Shown here: piece after piece, positions 24,228 to 31,796 of the stretch | Position numbering within the stretch: the stretch's first letter is position 1 | Layout: every line of letters begins with the position of its first letter | Source of the DNA: Methylopumilus sp036567085 | GTDB lineage: Bacteria; Pseudomonadota; Gammaproteobacteria; Burkholderiales; Methylophilaceae | Length of the DNA stretch: 34,122 bases | Reading direction: 5' to 3' | NCBI GenBank assembly: GCA_036567085.1 | Contig: DATCVG010000040.1 | Span: 1-34,122 of the forward strand | The notes under the pieces: model-generated | Told to the model about the DNA's origin: nothing | Database searches by the model: none | Seen by the model: the letters and a program-made list of their open reading frames with translations, nothing else | Position numbers and translations under genes: made by a program

Positions 24228-24256
24228 AATATACCATGTACATAGATAAGAGTTAA
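24228..24256 (-). promoter_or_regulatory. Putative ypjD promoter
   Basis: On the minus strand TTAACT (24251-24256), a 17-base spacer and TATATT (24228-24233). Predicted start about 20 bases before the ypjD ATG. Motif match only. Confidence 0.5.
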
Positions 24257-24275
24257 CTTAAAACAGGATACAAAT

Positions 24276-25631
24276 ATGTTAGAAAATCTAACAGATCGAT
24301 TACAAAGCGTAATTAAAACAATCCGCGGGCAAGCAAGGTTTTCTGAACAAAATATCAGTGATGCTATGCGCGAAGTTAGAATTGCTTTAATTGAAGCGGA
24401 TGTTGCTTTGGCTGTCGTAAAAGATTTTATTGATCGCGTCAAAACTAAAGCGCTTGGTGCAGAGGTATTACAAAGCTTATCTCCGGGACAAGCCATTATT
24501 AAAATTGTTCAAGATGAACTTACTATTCTTATGGGTGATCAGAACGTCTCCTTAGAGCTTAACGTTTCCCCACCTGCTATTATTTTAATGGCGGGCCTTC
24601 AAGGCTCTGGTAAAACAACTACCTCTGCCAAACTTGCCAAATTACTTATTGAAAAAAAGAAAAAAGTATTACTTGCGAGTGCTGATGTATATCGTCCTGC
24701 TGCTATTGATCAACTTAAAACACTCTCTAAAAGTTTAAATATTGAATGTTTTGATTCAAATCCCAATCAAAAACCATTAAAGATTGCATCAGAAACTATC
24801 GATTATGCAAAAAAACATTTTTTTGATGTGGTGATTTTTGATACGGCAGGTCGCTTAGGTATTGATGTTGAAATGATGGATGAAATTAAATCACTCCATA
24901 AAAAATTAAATCCAATTGAAACTTTATTTGTTGTTGATGCCATGCAAGGGCAAGACGCAGTGAATACTGCAAAAGCTTTTGGAGACGCACTACCTTTAAC
25001 CGGTGTCATTTTAACTAAGCTAGATAGTGATACGCGAGGTGGGGCTGCTCTATCTGTTCGACAAGTGACTGGTAAGCCTATTAAATATATTGGGACAAGT
25101 GAAAAAATTAATGGTCTTGAACCTTTTCACCCTGAAAGAATGGCATCGAGAATTCTTGGTATGGGAGACATTGTCAGTCTTGTTGAAGATGCACAGAAAA
25201 CATTGGATGTTAAAGAAGCAGAGAAGCTAGCAGAAAAAGTTAAGTCAGGAAAAAATTTCGATTTAGAAGATTTCAAAAATCAAATAAGACAGATGAAAAA
25301 AATGGGTGGTGTGAGTGCGTTGATGGATAAAATGCCAGCCCAATTTTCAGGTGCCGCATCGAAAATTAATCCTGAAGATGGTGATAAATCACTTCGTCAA
25401 ATAGAAGCCATTATTAGCTCAATGACACCTCTTGAGAGAAGAAAGCCTGAATTGATTAAAGCTACCAGAAAGAAAAGAATTGCCTTGGGTTCTGGTGTTC
25501 AGGTTCAAGATGTAAATCGCGTCCTTAATCAGTTCGAAGAGATGCAAAAGATGATGAAAATCTTCTCAAAAGGGGGGTTGGGTAAGCTGATGCGCGGAAT
25601 GGCTGGCAAAATACCTGGCCTTAGACTCTAA
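24276..25631 (+). CDS. ffh: Signal recognition particle protein Ffh
   Basis: A 451-residue GTPase that, with 4.5S RNA, targets nascent membrane proteins to SecYEG. The N-terminal four-helix bundle leads into the G domain with GLQGSGKTTT (G1), FDTAGRLGID (G3) and LTKLDSDTRGG (G4 and following). The Met-rich M domain starts near residue 330 with MKKMGGVSALMDKMP and ends in a Gly/Met-rich tail for RNA and signal-sequence binding. AGGA lies eight bases before the ATG. No terminator is visible after it; tRNA-Lys has its own promoter just downstream. No ffs (4.5S RNA) gene is seen in the window. Confidence 0.97.
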   Translation: MLENLTDRLQSVIKTIRGQARFSEQNISDAMREVRIALIEADVALAVVKDFIDRVKTKALGAEVLQSLSPGQAIIKIVQDELTILMGDQNVSLELNVSPPAIILMAGLQGSGKTTTSAKLAKLLIEKKKKVLLASADVYRPAAIDQLKTLSKSLNIECFDSNPNQKPLKIASETIDYAKKHFFDVVIFDTAGRLGIDVEMMDEIKSLHKKLNPIETLFVVDAMQGQDAVNTAKAFGDALPLTGVILTKLDSDTRGGAALSVRQVTGKPIKYIGTSEKINGLEPFHPERMASRILGMGDIVSLVEDAQKTLDVKEAEKLAEKVKSGKNFDLEDFKNQIRQMKKMGGVSALMDKMPAQFSGAASKINPEDGDKSLRQIEAIISSMTPLERRKPELIKATRKKRIALGSGVQVQDVNRVLNQFEEMQKMMKIFSKGGLGKLMRGMAGKIPGLRL

Positions 25632-25648
25632 TCTTCCATGAACCATTG

Positions 25649-25677
25649 TTGACCATTTAGACTCAATAAAGGATAAT
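25649..25677 (+). promoter_or_regulatory. Promoter of tRNA-Lys
   Basis: TTGACC (25649-25654), a 17-base spacer, then GATAAT (25672-25677). Five of six bases match consensus in each box. Predicted start near 25684, about 13 bases before the tRNA, so the tRNA need not depend on ffh transcription. Confidence 0.75.
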
Positions 25678-25696
25678 CTCGTGTTTTGCTTCTTCT

Positions 25697-25772
25697 GGGT
25701 CGGTAGCTCAGTCGGTAGAGCAGCGGACTTTTAATCCGTTGGTCGTGGGTTCGAATCCCGCCCGACCCACCA
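25697..25772 (+). tRNA. tRNA-Lys (anticodon UUU)
   Basis: A 76-base tRNA. The acceptor stem GGGTCGG pairs with CCGACCC, discriminator A, and CCA is encoded at 25770-25772. The anticodon loop CTTTTAA has TTT at 25730-25732; the T loop is GTTCGAA within a GTGGG/CCCGC stem. It has its own promoter. A possible hairpin using its 3' strand (GCCCG, 25760-25764, with CGGGC, 25781-25785, then TTTT) could act as a weak terminator, but it would compete with tRNA folding. Confidence 0.98.
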
Positions 25773-26009
25773 TTTATATCCGGGCTTTTAAGTATTAACC
25801 ATGAAAAGTCCGTCTCAAATTACCTCGTAAACTTCCTATGGACTAAAGAATAAAATCAGTGGTGATAGTATTTTTGTAGACACTTCATTTCTAATAGTTT
25901 TAATTTTATTAAATTTAAATTTAATTTGAAATTAAAAAAATATTTTGCATATTTTATTAATGCATTTTGCACTATTTTTAAATGCATCTTGTTTAGCTTT
26001 TTATTAAAG
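25773..26009. other. AT-rich non-coding gap between tRNA-Lys and tRNA-Arg
   Basis: 237 bases, very AT-rich, with no credible gene. It holds two imperfect 22-base tandem units (25943-25964 and 25965-25986; 17 of 22 positions agree, both starting TTTTGCA and ending AATGCA). There is also an AT palindrome-like run near 25905-25930. It lies between convergent transcripts and may hold a terminator for the minus-strand tRNA cluster, though I cannot see a GC-containing hairpin. No attachment-site repeat of a tRNA end was found. Confidence 0.6.
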
Positions 26010-26086
26010 TGGCGCGCCCGAAGAGATTCGAACTCCTGACCCCTTGGTTCGAAGCCAAGTACTCTATCCAGCTGAGCTACGGGCGC
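26010..26086 (-). tRNA. tRNA-Arg (anticodon UCG)
   Basis: A 77-base tRNA on the minus strand. The acceptor stem GCGCCCG/CGGGCGC, discriminator G and encoded CCA (26010-26012) are intact. The anticodon stem is CTTGG/CCAAG and the loop CTTCGAA, giving anticodon TCG (U34). Arg identity features, A20 in the D loop, C35 and G36, are kept. A U34 tRNA should read CGA and CGG, and perhaps all CGN. It differs from its neighbour only at position 34. This anticodon is uncommon in betaproteobacteria, which usually use ACG and CCG. Confidence 0.93.
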
Positions 26087-26109
26087 GTTTATACGAGAGA
26101 TTACAAAAG

Positions 26110-26186
26110 TGGCGCGCCCGAAGAGATTCGAACTCCTGACCCCTTGGTTCGTAGCCAAGTACTCTATCCAGCTGAGCTACGGGCGC
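26110..26186 (-). tRNA. tRNA-Arg (anticodon ACG)
   Basis: A 77-base tRNA, same stems as its tandem copy, with anticodon loop CTACGAA (ACG). A34 is expected to be deaminated to inosine by TadA, so it reads CGU, CGC and CGA. Located 33 bases after tRNA-Ser(GCU) on the same strand and 23 bases before the UCG copy; the three are probably one transcript. Confidence 0.97.
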
Positions 26187-26219
26187 GTTGTGACATTATA
26201 ACTTAATGATATTGAATAA

Positions 26220-26313
26220 TGGCGGAGAGCGAGGGATTCGAACCCTCGATACAGGTTTAAGCCCGTATGCTTCCTTAGCAGGGAAGTGCCTTCGACCACT
26301 CGGCCAGCTCTCC
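26220..26313 (-). tRNA. tRNA-Ser (anticodon GCU)
   Basis: A 94-base class II tRNA with a long variable arm. Acceptor stem GGAGAGC/GCTCTCC, discriminator G and encoded CCA (26220-26222). Anticodon stem CTTCC/GGAAG with loop CTGCTAA gives GCT, reading AGC/AGU. It follows lysC by 49 bases on the same strand; a likely promoter lies in that gap. Confidence 0.98.
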
Positions 26314-26323
26314 AGAAGCGCGA

Positions 26324-26352
26324 ACGATACGCTAAATTTCTTTAAAAATCAA
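26324..26352 (-). promoter_or_regulatory. Putative promoter of the tRNA-Ser/Arg/Arg cluster
   Basis: On the minus strand TTGATT (26347-26352), a 17-base spacer and TATCGT (26324-26329), four of six matches in each box. The start would fall just before tRNA-Ser. Read-through from lysC is also possible since no terminator separates them. Confidence 0.5.
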
Positions 26353-26362
26353 TTTCTAGGGC

Positions 26363-27586
26363 TTATGCATCAAGTCCAAAAGCTTTGTGAAGGGCTCTTA
26401 CTGCAAGCTCTAGATATTTCTCGTCAATAAGCACTGAAATTTTAATTTCGCTTGTTGAGATATTGTCAATATTAATACCCTCTTCGGACAATGTTCTAAA
26501 CATTTGGCTTGCAACACCCACGTGTGAGCGCATACCAACACCCACGATAGATACTTTTGCAATTTTATCGTTTCCATTTACTTCTCTAGCACCCACGTGA
26601 CCCTTAACTTTTTCATTAAGAATTGCTAAAGCTTTATTCAAATCATTTTTATTAACTGTAAATGTGAAATCTGTTGTTCCAACAGCGCCAACGTTTTGAA
26701 TGATCATGTCGACATCAATATTAGCATCTGCAATAGGACCTAGTATTTGATAAGCAATTCCTGGCTTGTCTGGCACACCAAGAATAGTTACTTTGGCTTC
26801 ATCACGATTAAAAGCAATACCTGAAATAACGGGTTGTTCCATATTATTTTTTTCCTCAAATGTGATCAAAGTGCCGTCACCTTCTTCTTCGAAACTTGAT
26901 AGCACTCTTAATTTAACTTTGTACTTACCTGCAAACTCAACGGATCTAATTTGAAGCACTTTTGACCCTAAGCTTGCCATTTCAAGCATTTCTTCGAAAG
27001 TAATTGAATCTAATTTTTTAGCCTCAGGGACAATTCTTGGATCCGTTGTATAAATGCCATCGACATCTGTATAAATTTGACATTCATCGGCTTTAAGCGC
27101 AGCTGCTAGAGCAACGCCTGTGGTATCAGAGCCTCCTCGACCAAGTGTAGTAATATTACCCTGTTCATCAACACCTTGAAATCCGGCAACGACCACGACA
27201 TAACCTTTATCTAAATCATCTTGGATATTGTTATGATCGATTTTTAAAATTCTAGCTTTGGTGTGAGCGTCATCAGTGAGAATTTTTACTTGGGAGCCGG
27301 TATAGCTTTTAGCTTTAATCCCAAGGTCTATTAATGCGAGAGCGGTCATGCCAATACTTACTTGTTCCCCTGTTGATACCATTACATCTAATTCTCTCGG
27401 ATCAGGCTCTTCCATTATTTCTTTGGCTAGACTAATGAGTCGATTAGTTTCTCCAGACATTGCAGAAACCACAACCACCACTTGATGACCAAGCGATTTA
27501 TATCGAGCTACACGTCTTGCAACAGCCCTTATTCTTTCTGGTGTTCCAACTGAAGTGCCGCCATATTTTTGTACAATTAAACTCAT
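26363..27586 (-). CDS. lysC: Aspartokinase, lysine-sensitive class
   Basis: A 407-residue kinase phosphorylating aspartate, the first step to lysine, threonine and methionine. KYGGTSVGTPERIR is the N-terminal nucleotide-binding signature; FQGVDEQGNITTLGRGGSDTT and YTDVDGIYTTDPR are conserved substrate/ATP regions. Two C-terminal ACT domains (from ~residue 265) should give allosteric control by lysine and threonine. It starts five bases after the alaS stop; alaS-lysC is a typical betaproteobacterial pair. The fused homoserine dehydrogenase domain of ThrA/MetL is absent. Confidence 0.97.
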   Translation of the reverse strand: MSLIVQKYGGTSVGTPERIRAVARRVARYKSLGHQVVVVVSAMSGETNRLISLAKEIMEEPDPRELDVMVSTGEQVSIGMTALALIDLGIKAKSYTGSQVKILTDDAHTKARILKIDHNNIQDDLDKGYVVVVAGFQGVDEQGNITTLGRGGSDTTGVALAAALKADECQIYTDVDGIYTTDPRIVPEAKKLDSITFEEMLEMASLGSKVLQIRSVEFAGKYKVKLRVLSSFEEEGDGTLITFEEKNNMEQPVISGIAFNRDEAKVTILGVPDKPGIAYQILGPIADANIDVDMIIQNVGAVGTTDFTFTVNKNDLNKALAILNEKVKGHVGAREVNGNDKIAKVSIVGVGMRSHVGVASQMFRTLSEEGINIDNISTSEIKISVLIDEKYLELAVRALHKAFGLDA

Positions 27587-27591
27587 ATAAT

Positions 27592-30246
27592 TTAGTTGAT
27601 AATTATTTTCTTTATTTTATTTAAGCAATCATTGAAAGCTTGATCAAGAAGTTCAGGTTTTGATCCACCAGCCATTGCTAAGTCGGGTTTACCTCCGCCC
27701 TTGCCCCCGATTGCAATTGCTAATTCACTTGCAATTTCACCCGCTTTTATTTTAGTCGTCAGATCTTGTGTCACGCCAACAGCCAATGTAACTTTGCCTT
27801 GATCAACACCACTTAAAATTATAACTGCACTTTTAAGATCTGATTTAAGTTTATCAATAGTCTCTCTTAATGCTTGCGCATCATAAGCATCTAATTTTTC
27901 CATGACAACTTTAATTCCTCCAACAGAGATAGCTTTTTTAGATAAATTTCCACTTTCAGAGGATGCAATTTTTGATTTTAATTGTTGGATATTTTTTTCT
28001 TGCTCTTTCGCTTGCTCCTGAATTTGATCAATTTTGTTTAAAAGTTCAGAGGATGGCACTTTAAGATCGTGGGCTAAGCGATCAATGATTGAAACATGTT
28101 CATTCATATAATCAATAACATTAAATCCCGTTGTGGCTTCAATACGTCGAATACCAGAGGAAATACCTGTTTCCGAAATAATTTTAAAAGCACCAATATC
28201 CCCTGTTCTTTTTACATGCGTTCCCCCACATAATTCTTTACTTGATCCTATGCTAAGCACTCTGACTTCATCAGAATATTTTTCACCAAAGAGCATCATG
28301 GCTCCACTTTTCTTAGCATCTTCTAAATGCATTGTTTGCGCTTTGGTATCTGTATTATTAAGTATTTCTTGGTTCACAAACATTTCGACAGATTTTATTT
28401 CATCTACACTTAAAGCATGGGGGTGAGAAAAGTCAAAGCGAGTTTTCGAATCATCAACAAGAGAGCCTTTTTGCTCTACATGGGGGCCTAAAATATTTTT
28501 TAAAGCTTTATGAAGGAGATGAGTAGCTGAATGATTACGCATGATATTTTTTCTTATATCATTTTCAACCGATGCTGTAACATCATCAGAAACTTTTATG
28601 CAGTTCGTTTCAACAACACCATAATGTGCAAAAATTTTCGCTTTAATTTTTTGTGTATCTTCAACTCTAAAAAGACCATTTGAAGTTTTAATGATGCCTC
28701 TGTCACCTACCTGACCTCCAGATTCTGCATAGAAAGGAGTTGTATCAAGAATGACAACGCCCAAATCATCTTTGACAAGTTCTGTTTTAGGTTCATTATC
28801 TTTAAATAAAGCTAGTACCTTAGCTTTGCACTCAGTGACTTCATAGCCTTTAAATTCTGTAGCTTCTCCAATATAGTCAATGTTCATTTTCATTTTAAAT
28901 TTATTAGAAGATCGAGCCATTGACTTTTGCGCTTCCATTGCCGCATCAAAACCTTTCTGATCAATTGCAATATTCTTTTCTCGACAAATATCAGCGGTTA
29001 GATCGAGAGGAAATCCAAAAGTATCATGTAGTTTAAAAGCAATTTGACCATCAAAAGTTTTTTGATTTTTTTGAGTAAGTGCTTGAATGGATTCTTCCAG
29101 TATATTCATACCATTTTCAATGGTTTCGAAGAATCTCTCTTCTTCTTGCATAAGTGACAATGCAATTTTTTGTTTATTTTTTTCAATGTCAGGATAAGCT
29201 TTGCCTAGCATGCTCACAACATCATCAACTAATTTATAAAAGAAAGGTTGTCTGCAGCCTAGTTTATATCCATGTCTTATTGCTCTACGAATAATTCTTC
29301 TTAAAACATAACCACGACCTTCGTTGCTTGGAATCACACCATCCGAGATTAAAAATGTACAAGCACGTATATGGTCTGACAACACCTTTAGTGAGGGATG
29401 ATTGATATCTGATGTTTTTGTTATATTTGCTGCCGATTTAATGAGCGGTACAAATAAATCTGTTTCATAATTAGCATGAACGCCTTGAAGCACTGCGCTA
29501 ATTCTTTCTAAACCCATGCCAGTGTCAACTGAAGGTTTTGGCAAAGTATGCATAATACCTTTTTCATCACGGTTATATTGCATAAAAACAATATTCCAAA
29601 TTTCAATAAAACGGTCTCCATCTTCTTCTAAAGATCCAGGAGGTCCGCCAGGTATATGATTTCCGTGATCATAGAAAATTTCAGTACATGGACCGCATGG
29701 GCCAGTATCTCCCATCATCCAAAAATTATCTGATGCATATTTGGTACCCTTGTTATCTCCAATACGGATAATTTTTTCAGGCTGAATGCCGATTAATTTT
29801 GCCCAGATATCATAAGCTTCATCATCTTCACTATAGACCGTAACTAAAAGTCTTTCTTTTGGTATTTTGTAAATTTCTGTGAGGAGTTCCCATGCATACT
29901 GAATCGCATCTTTTTTAAAATAATCACCAAAGCTAAAGTTTCCAAGCATCTCAAAAAAAGTGTGATGCCTTGCTGTATAGCCCACATTTTCTAAGTCGTT
30001 ATGTTTACCACCGGCCCTGACACATTTTTGGCTAGAAGCTGCTCTTGAGTAGTTACGATTATCAAAACCTAAAAACACGTCTTTGAATTGATTCATACCT
30101 GCGTTTGTAAATAGCAAAGTAGGATCTTCTCCAGGCACTAGAGAACTTGAGCCTACAACTTGATGTTGTTTTTTATTAAAAAAATCTAGAAATGTATTTC
30201 TAATTTCTTCACTAGAAATAATTGTATGATTTAATGAAGTCGACAT
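27592..30246 (-). CDS. alaS: Alanyl-tRNA synthetase
   Basis: An 884-residue class II synthetase. The N-terminal catalytic core includes FTNAGMNQFKDVFLG (motif 1/2 region) and GMGLERISAVLQG (motif 3). The editing domain has the zinc-binding NHSATHLLH and ELCGGTH motifs, and the C-terminal C-Ala domain has the GKGGGKPDLAMAGG signature. A coiled-coil-like helix (~720-770) links them. Full length. It starts seven bases after the recX stop, keeping the recA-recX-alaS order known from gammaproteobacteria. Confidence 0.98.
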   Translation of the reverse strand: MSTSLNHTIISSEEIRNTFLDFFNKKQHQVVGSSSLVPGEDPTLLFTNAGMNQFKDVFLGFDNRNYSRAASSQKCVRAGGKHNDLENVGYTARHHTFFEMLGNFSFGDYFKKDAIQYAWELLTEIYKIPKERLLVTVYSEDDEAYDIWAKLIGIQPEKIIRIGDNKGTKYASDNFWMMGDTGPCGPCTEIFYDHGNHIPGGPPGSLEEDGDRFIEIWNIVFMQYNRDEKGIMHTLPKPSVDTGMGLERISAVLQGVHANYETDLFVPLIKSAANITKTSDINHPSLKVLSDHIRACTFLISDGVIPSNEGRGYVLRRIIRRAIRHGYKLGCRQPFFYKLVDDVVSMLGKAYPDIEKNKQKIALSLMQEEERFFETIENGMNILEESIQALTQKNQKTFDGQIAFKLHDTFGFPLDLTADICREKNIAIDQKGFDAAMEAQKSMARSSNKFKMKMNIDYIGEATEFKGYEVTECKAKVLALFKDNEPKTELVKDDLGVVILDTTPFYAESGGQVGDRGIIKTSNGLFRVEDTQKIKAKIFAHYGVVETNCIKVSDDVTASVENDIRKNIMRNHSATHLLHKALKNILGPHVEQKGSLVDDSKTRFDFSHPHALSVDEIKSVEMFVNQEILNNTDTKAQTMHLEDAKKSGAMMLFGEKYSDEVRVLSIGSSKELCGGTHVKRTGDIGAFKIISETGISSGIRRIEATTGFNVIDYMNEHVSIIDRLAHDLKVPSSELLNKIDQIQEQAKEQEKNIQQLKSKIASSESGNLSKKAISVGGIKVVMEKLDAYDAQALRETIDKLKSDLKSAVIILSGVDQGKVTLAVGVTQDLTTKIKAGEIASELAIAIGGKGGGKPDLAMAGGSKPELLDQAFNDCLNKIKKIIIN

Positions 30247-30253
30247 TTGCTAA

Positions 30254-30637
30254 CTATTCTTCCTTGGCATTCAATATTTTTTTTATAAGAGAGATATCAA
30301 ATCCGCGACTTTGAAGGAAGCGAGCCTGTTTTGACCATTCTTCTTTAGAGGATGGGGGAAACTTAAATTTTTTTTGCCAAACTTGTTTTGCATATAATAA
30401 TTCTTGGTTTTTAAGTGGGCTAAGGTATTGCTCTATAAGCGCCGAATCTATCCCTTTTTCTTCAAGCTCTCTAATAATTTTATAACGTCCAAATTTATTC
30501 TTTTTTGCATGAATAAATTGCTCGCAATACCTTTCATTAGAAAGCCATCCATCAGATACTAAAGATAATAAAAAAAGATTTAACGCTTCTTCATTTAATT
30601 CTAGCGATTGAGCGTATTCACTTAATTTTAATTTCAA
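30254..30637 (-). CDS. recX: RecA regulatory protein RecX (start uncertain; probably begins at 30724)
   Basis: The stretch from TTG at 30635-30637 encodes 127 residues with RecX three-helix repeats (DGWLSNERYCEQFI, FGRYKIIRELEEKGID, KQARFLQSRGFDISLI). RecX binds RecA filaments and limits their activity. The frame stays open upstream and encodes KKRALYYLAKREYSHLELK, which matches the conserved first RecX helix (A-L-x-x-L-A-x-R-E-Y-S-x-x-E-L). No ATG, GTG or TTG lies in frame before an upstream TGA. The only near-cognate start is CTG at 30722-30724, which overlaps the recA stop, has GGA five bases upstream, and would give a 156-residue protein, the usual RecX size. I give the canonical-start coordinates but think the longer form is likely. 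Confidence 0.85.
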   Translation of the reverse strand: MKLKLSEYAQSLELNEEALNLFLLSLVSDGWLSNERYCEQFIHAKKNKFGRYKIIRELEEKGIDSALIEQYLSPLKNQELLYAKQVWQKKFKFPPSSKEEWSKQARFLQSRGFDISLIKKILNAKEE

Positions 30638-30716
30638 TTCAAGATGCGAATATTCTCTTTTTGCTAGGTAATAAAGCGCTCTTTTTTTAAGTAATACTAA
30701 TGGATTATTTTTTGTG

Positions 30717-31751
30717 TTACTCAGTTTCGTCCGATTCCTGCGGCGCTGTCATTGCTTCGCTTAGAGCTGATGAATTAGCTCTAATTTTATCTTCAATTTC
30801 TTGAGCAATTTTTGGATTTTCTTTTAAAAACTCTCTTGCGTTATCCTTGCCTTGACCAATCTTTTCTCCGTTATAGCTATACCACGCGCCCGCTTTTTCA
30901 ATAAATTTCAGTTGAGCGCCAATTTCAATGATTTCACCTTCTCTTGAAATTCCTTCGCCATAAAGCACATCAAATTCGGCTTGTTTAAATGGAGGGGCAA
31001 CTTTATTTTTAACTACTTTAACTCTTGTTTCTGCGCCGACAACCTCATCACCTTTTTTGATTGCGCCAATGCGACGAATATCAAGTCTCACAGAGGCATA
31101 AAATTTAAGAGCATTGCCGCCAGTTGTCGTTTCTGGATTCCCAAACATTACGCCAATCTTCATTCGAATTTGATTGATAAATATGACAAGTGTATTTGTT
31201 TTCTTAATGTTACCTGTTAATTTTCTCAATGCTTGTGACATGAGCCGAGCCTGAAGCCCCATATGAGAATCGCCCATTTCACCTTCAATTTCTGCGCGCG
31301 GTGTTAAGGCTGCGACTGAGTCAATCACAACAATATCAACCGAACCACTTCTTACAAGCATGTCTGCAATTTCAAGCGCTTGTTCTCCAGTGTCGGGTTG
31401 AGAAATGAGGAGATCTGGAACCACAACACCTAATTTAGCGGCGTACTGAGGGTCAAGAGCATGTTCAGCATCAATAAAGGCAGCTACGCCACCCAGTTTT
31501 TGCATTTGAGCAATAACAGATAAGGTTAAAGAGGTCTTGCCTGATGATTCTGGGCCGTATATTTCAACAACGCGTCCTCTGGGAAGGCCGCCAATGCCGA
31601 GTGCTATATCAAGACCTAAGGAGCCTGTTGAAACAGATTGTATATCTTCGATGACATCGGAATCATCCATTCTCATCACAGAACCTTTTCCGAATTGTTT
31701 TTCGATCTGCGCTAATGCTGCAGCGAGTGCTTTACTTTTATTGTCATCCAT
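30717..31751 (-). CDS. recA: Recombinase RecA
   Basis: A 344-residue DNA-strand-exchange ATPase. Walker A is GPESSGKT at 66-73, Walker B is VDIVVIDSVAAL, and the DNA-binding loops L1 (EGEMGDSHMGLQARLMSQ) and L2 (NPETTTGGNALKFYAS) are present. The C-terminus is acidic (ESDETE) as usual. AAAGG lies nine bases before the ATG. No LexA-type CTGT-N8-ACAG box is seen in the 45-base gap upstream, unlike most recA genes. The stop codon overlaps the proposed recX CTG start. Confidence 0.98.
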   Translation of the reverse strand: MDDNKSKALAAALAQIEKQFGKGSVMRMDDSDVIEDIQSVSTGSLGLDIALGIGGLPRGRVVEIYGPESSGKTSLTLSVIAQMQKLGGVAAFIDAEHALDPQYAAKLGVVVPDLLISQPDTGEQALEIADMLVRSGSVDIVVIDSVAALTPRAEIEGEMGDSHMGLQARLMSQALRKLTGNIKKTNTLVIFINQIRMKIGVMFGNPETTTGGNALKFYASVRLDIRRIGAIKKGDEVVGAETRVKVVKNKVAPPFKQAEFDVLYGEGISREGEIIEIGAQLKFIEKAGAWYSYNGEKIGQGKDNAREFLKENPKIAQEIEDKIRANSSALSEAMTAPQESDETE

Positions 31752-31771
31752 CTAAATTTGCCTTTAATTAA

Positions 31772-31786
31772 AGTGTTTTTATCACT
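31772..31786. repeat. Short dyad upstream of recA
   Basis: AGTG and CACT arms (31772-31775, 31783-31786) around TTTTTAT lie 21-35 bases before the recA ATG, where an SOS box would be expected. It is short and does not match the LexA consensus; it may be chance. Confidence 0.25.
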
Positions 31787-31796
31787 AATAATTATT

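Larger units (their letters stand above)
26006..26189. repeat. Tandem 84-base repeat containing two tRNA-Arg genes
   Basis: Bases 26006-26089 and 26106-26189 are identical except at 26052 (A) versus 26152 (T), with a period of exactly 100 bases. The single difference is in the anticodon wobble base. The 16-base spacer between the repeat units does not resemble the sequence beyond the second unit. The identity suggests a recent duplication or ongoing gene conversion. Confidence 0.95.

Noticed and set aside
25760..25789. Terminator for tRNA-Lys (GCCCG/CGGGC then TTTT)
   Set aside because: The upstream arm is part of the tRNA acceptor/T-arm strand and the loop is 16 bases, so it would compete with tRNA folding; not listed as a terminator.
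25773..26009. Possible integrative-element attachment site between tRNA genes
   Set aside because: No direct repeat of a tRNA 3' end, integrase or foreign gene is present; only AT-rich sequence.
25856..26158. Minus-strand 100-residue frame through the tRNA-Arg copies
   Set aside because: It is read through two tRNA genes and an AT-rich gap; no homologous domain, no ribosome binding site.
26009..26430. Plus-strand open frames across the tRNA-Arg/tRNA-Ser genes, with phrases such as EIRTPDPLVRSQ and GIRTLDTGLS
   Set aside because: These are antisense translations of tRNA genes, a well-known source of false 'hypothetical proteins'. The tRNA folds explain the sequence fully.
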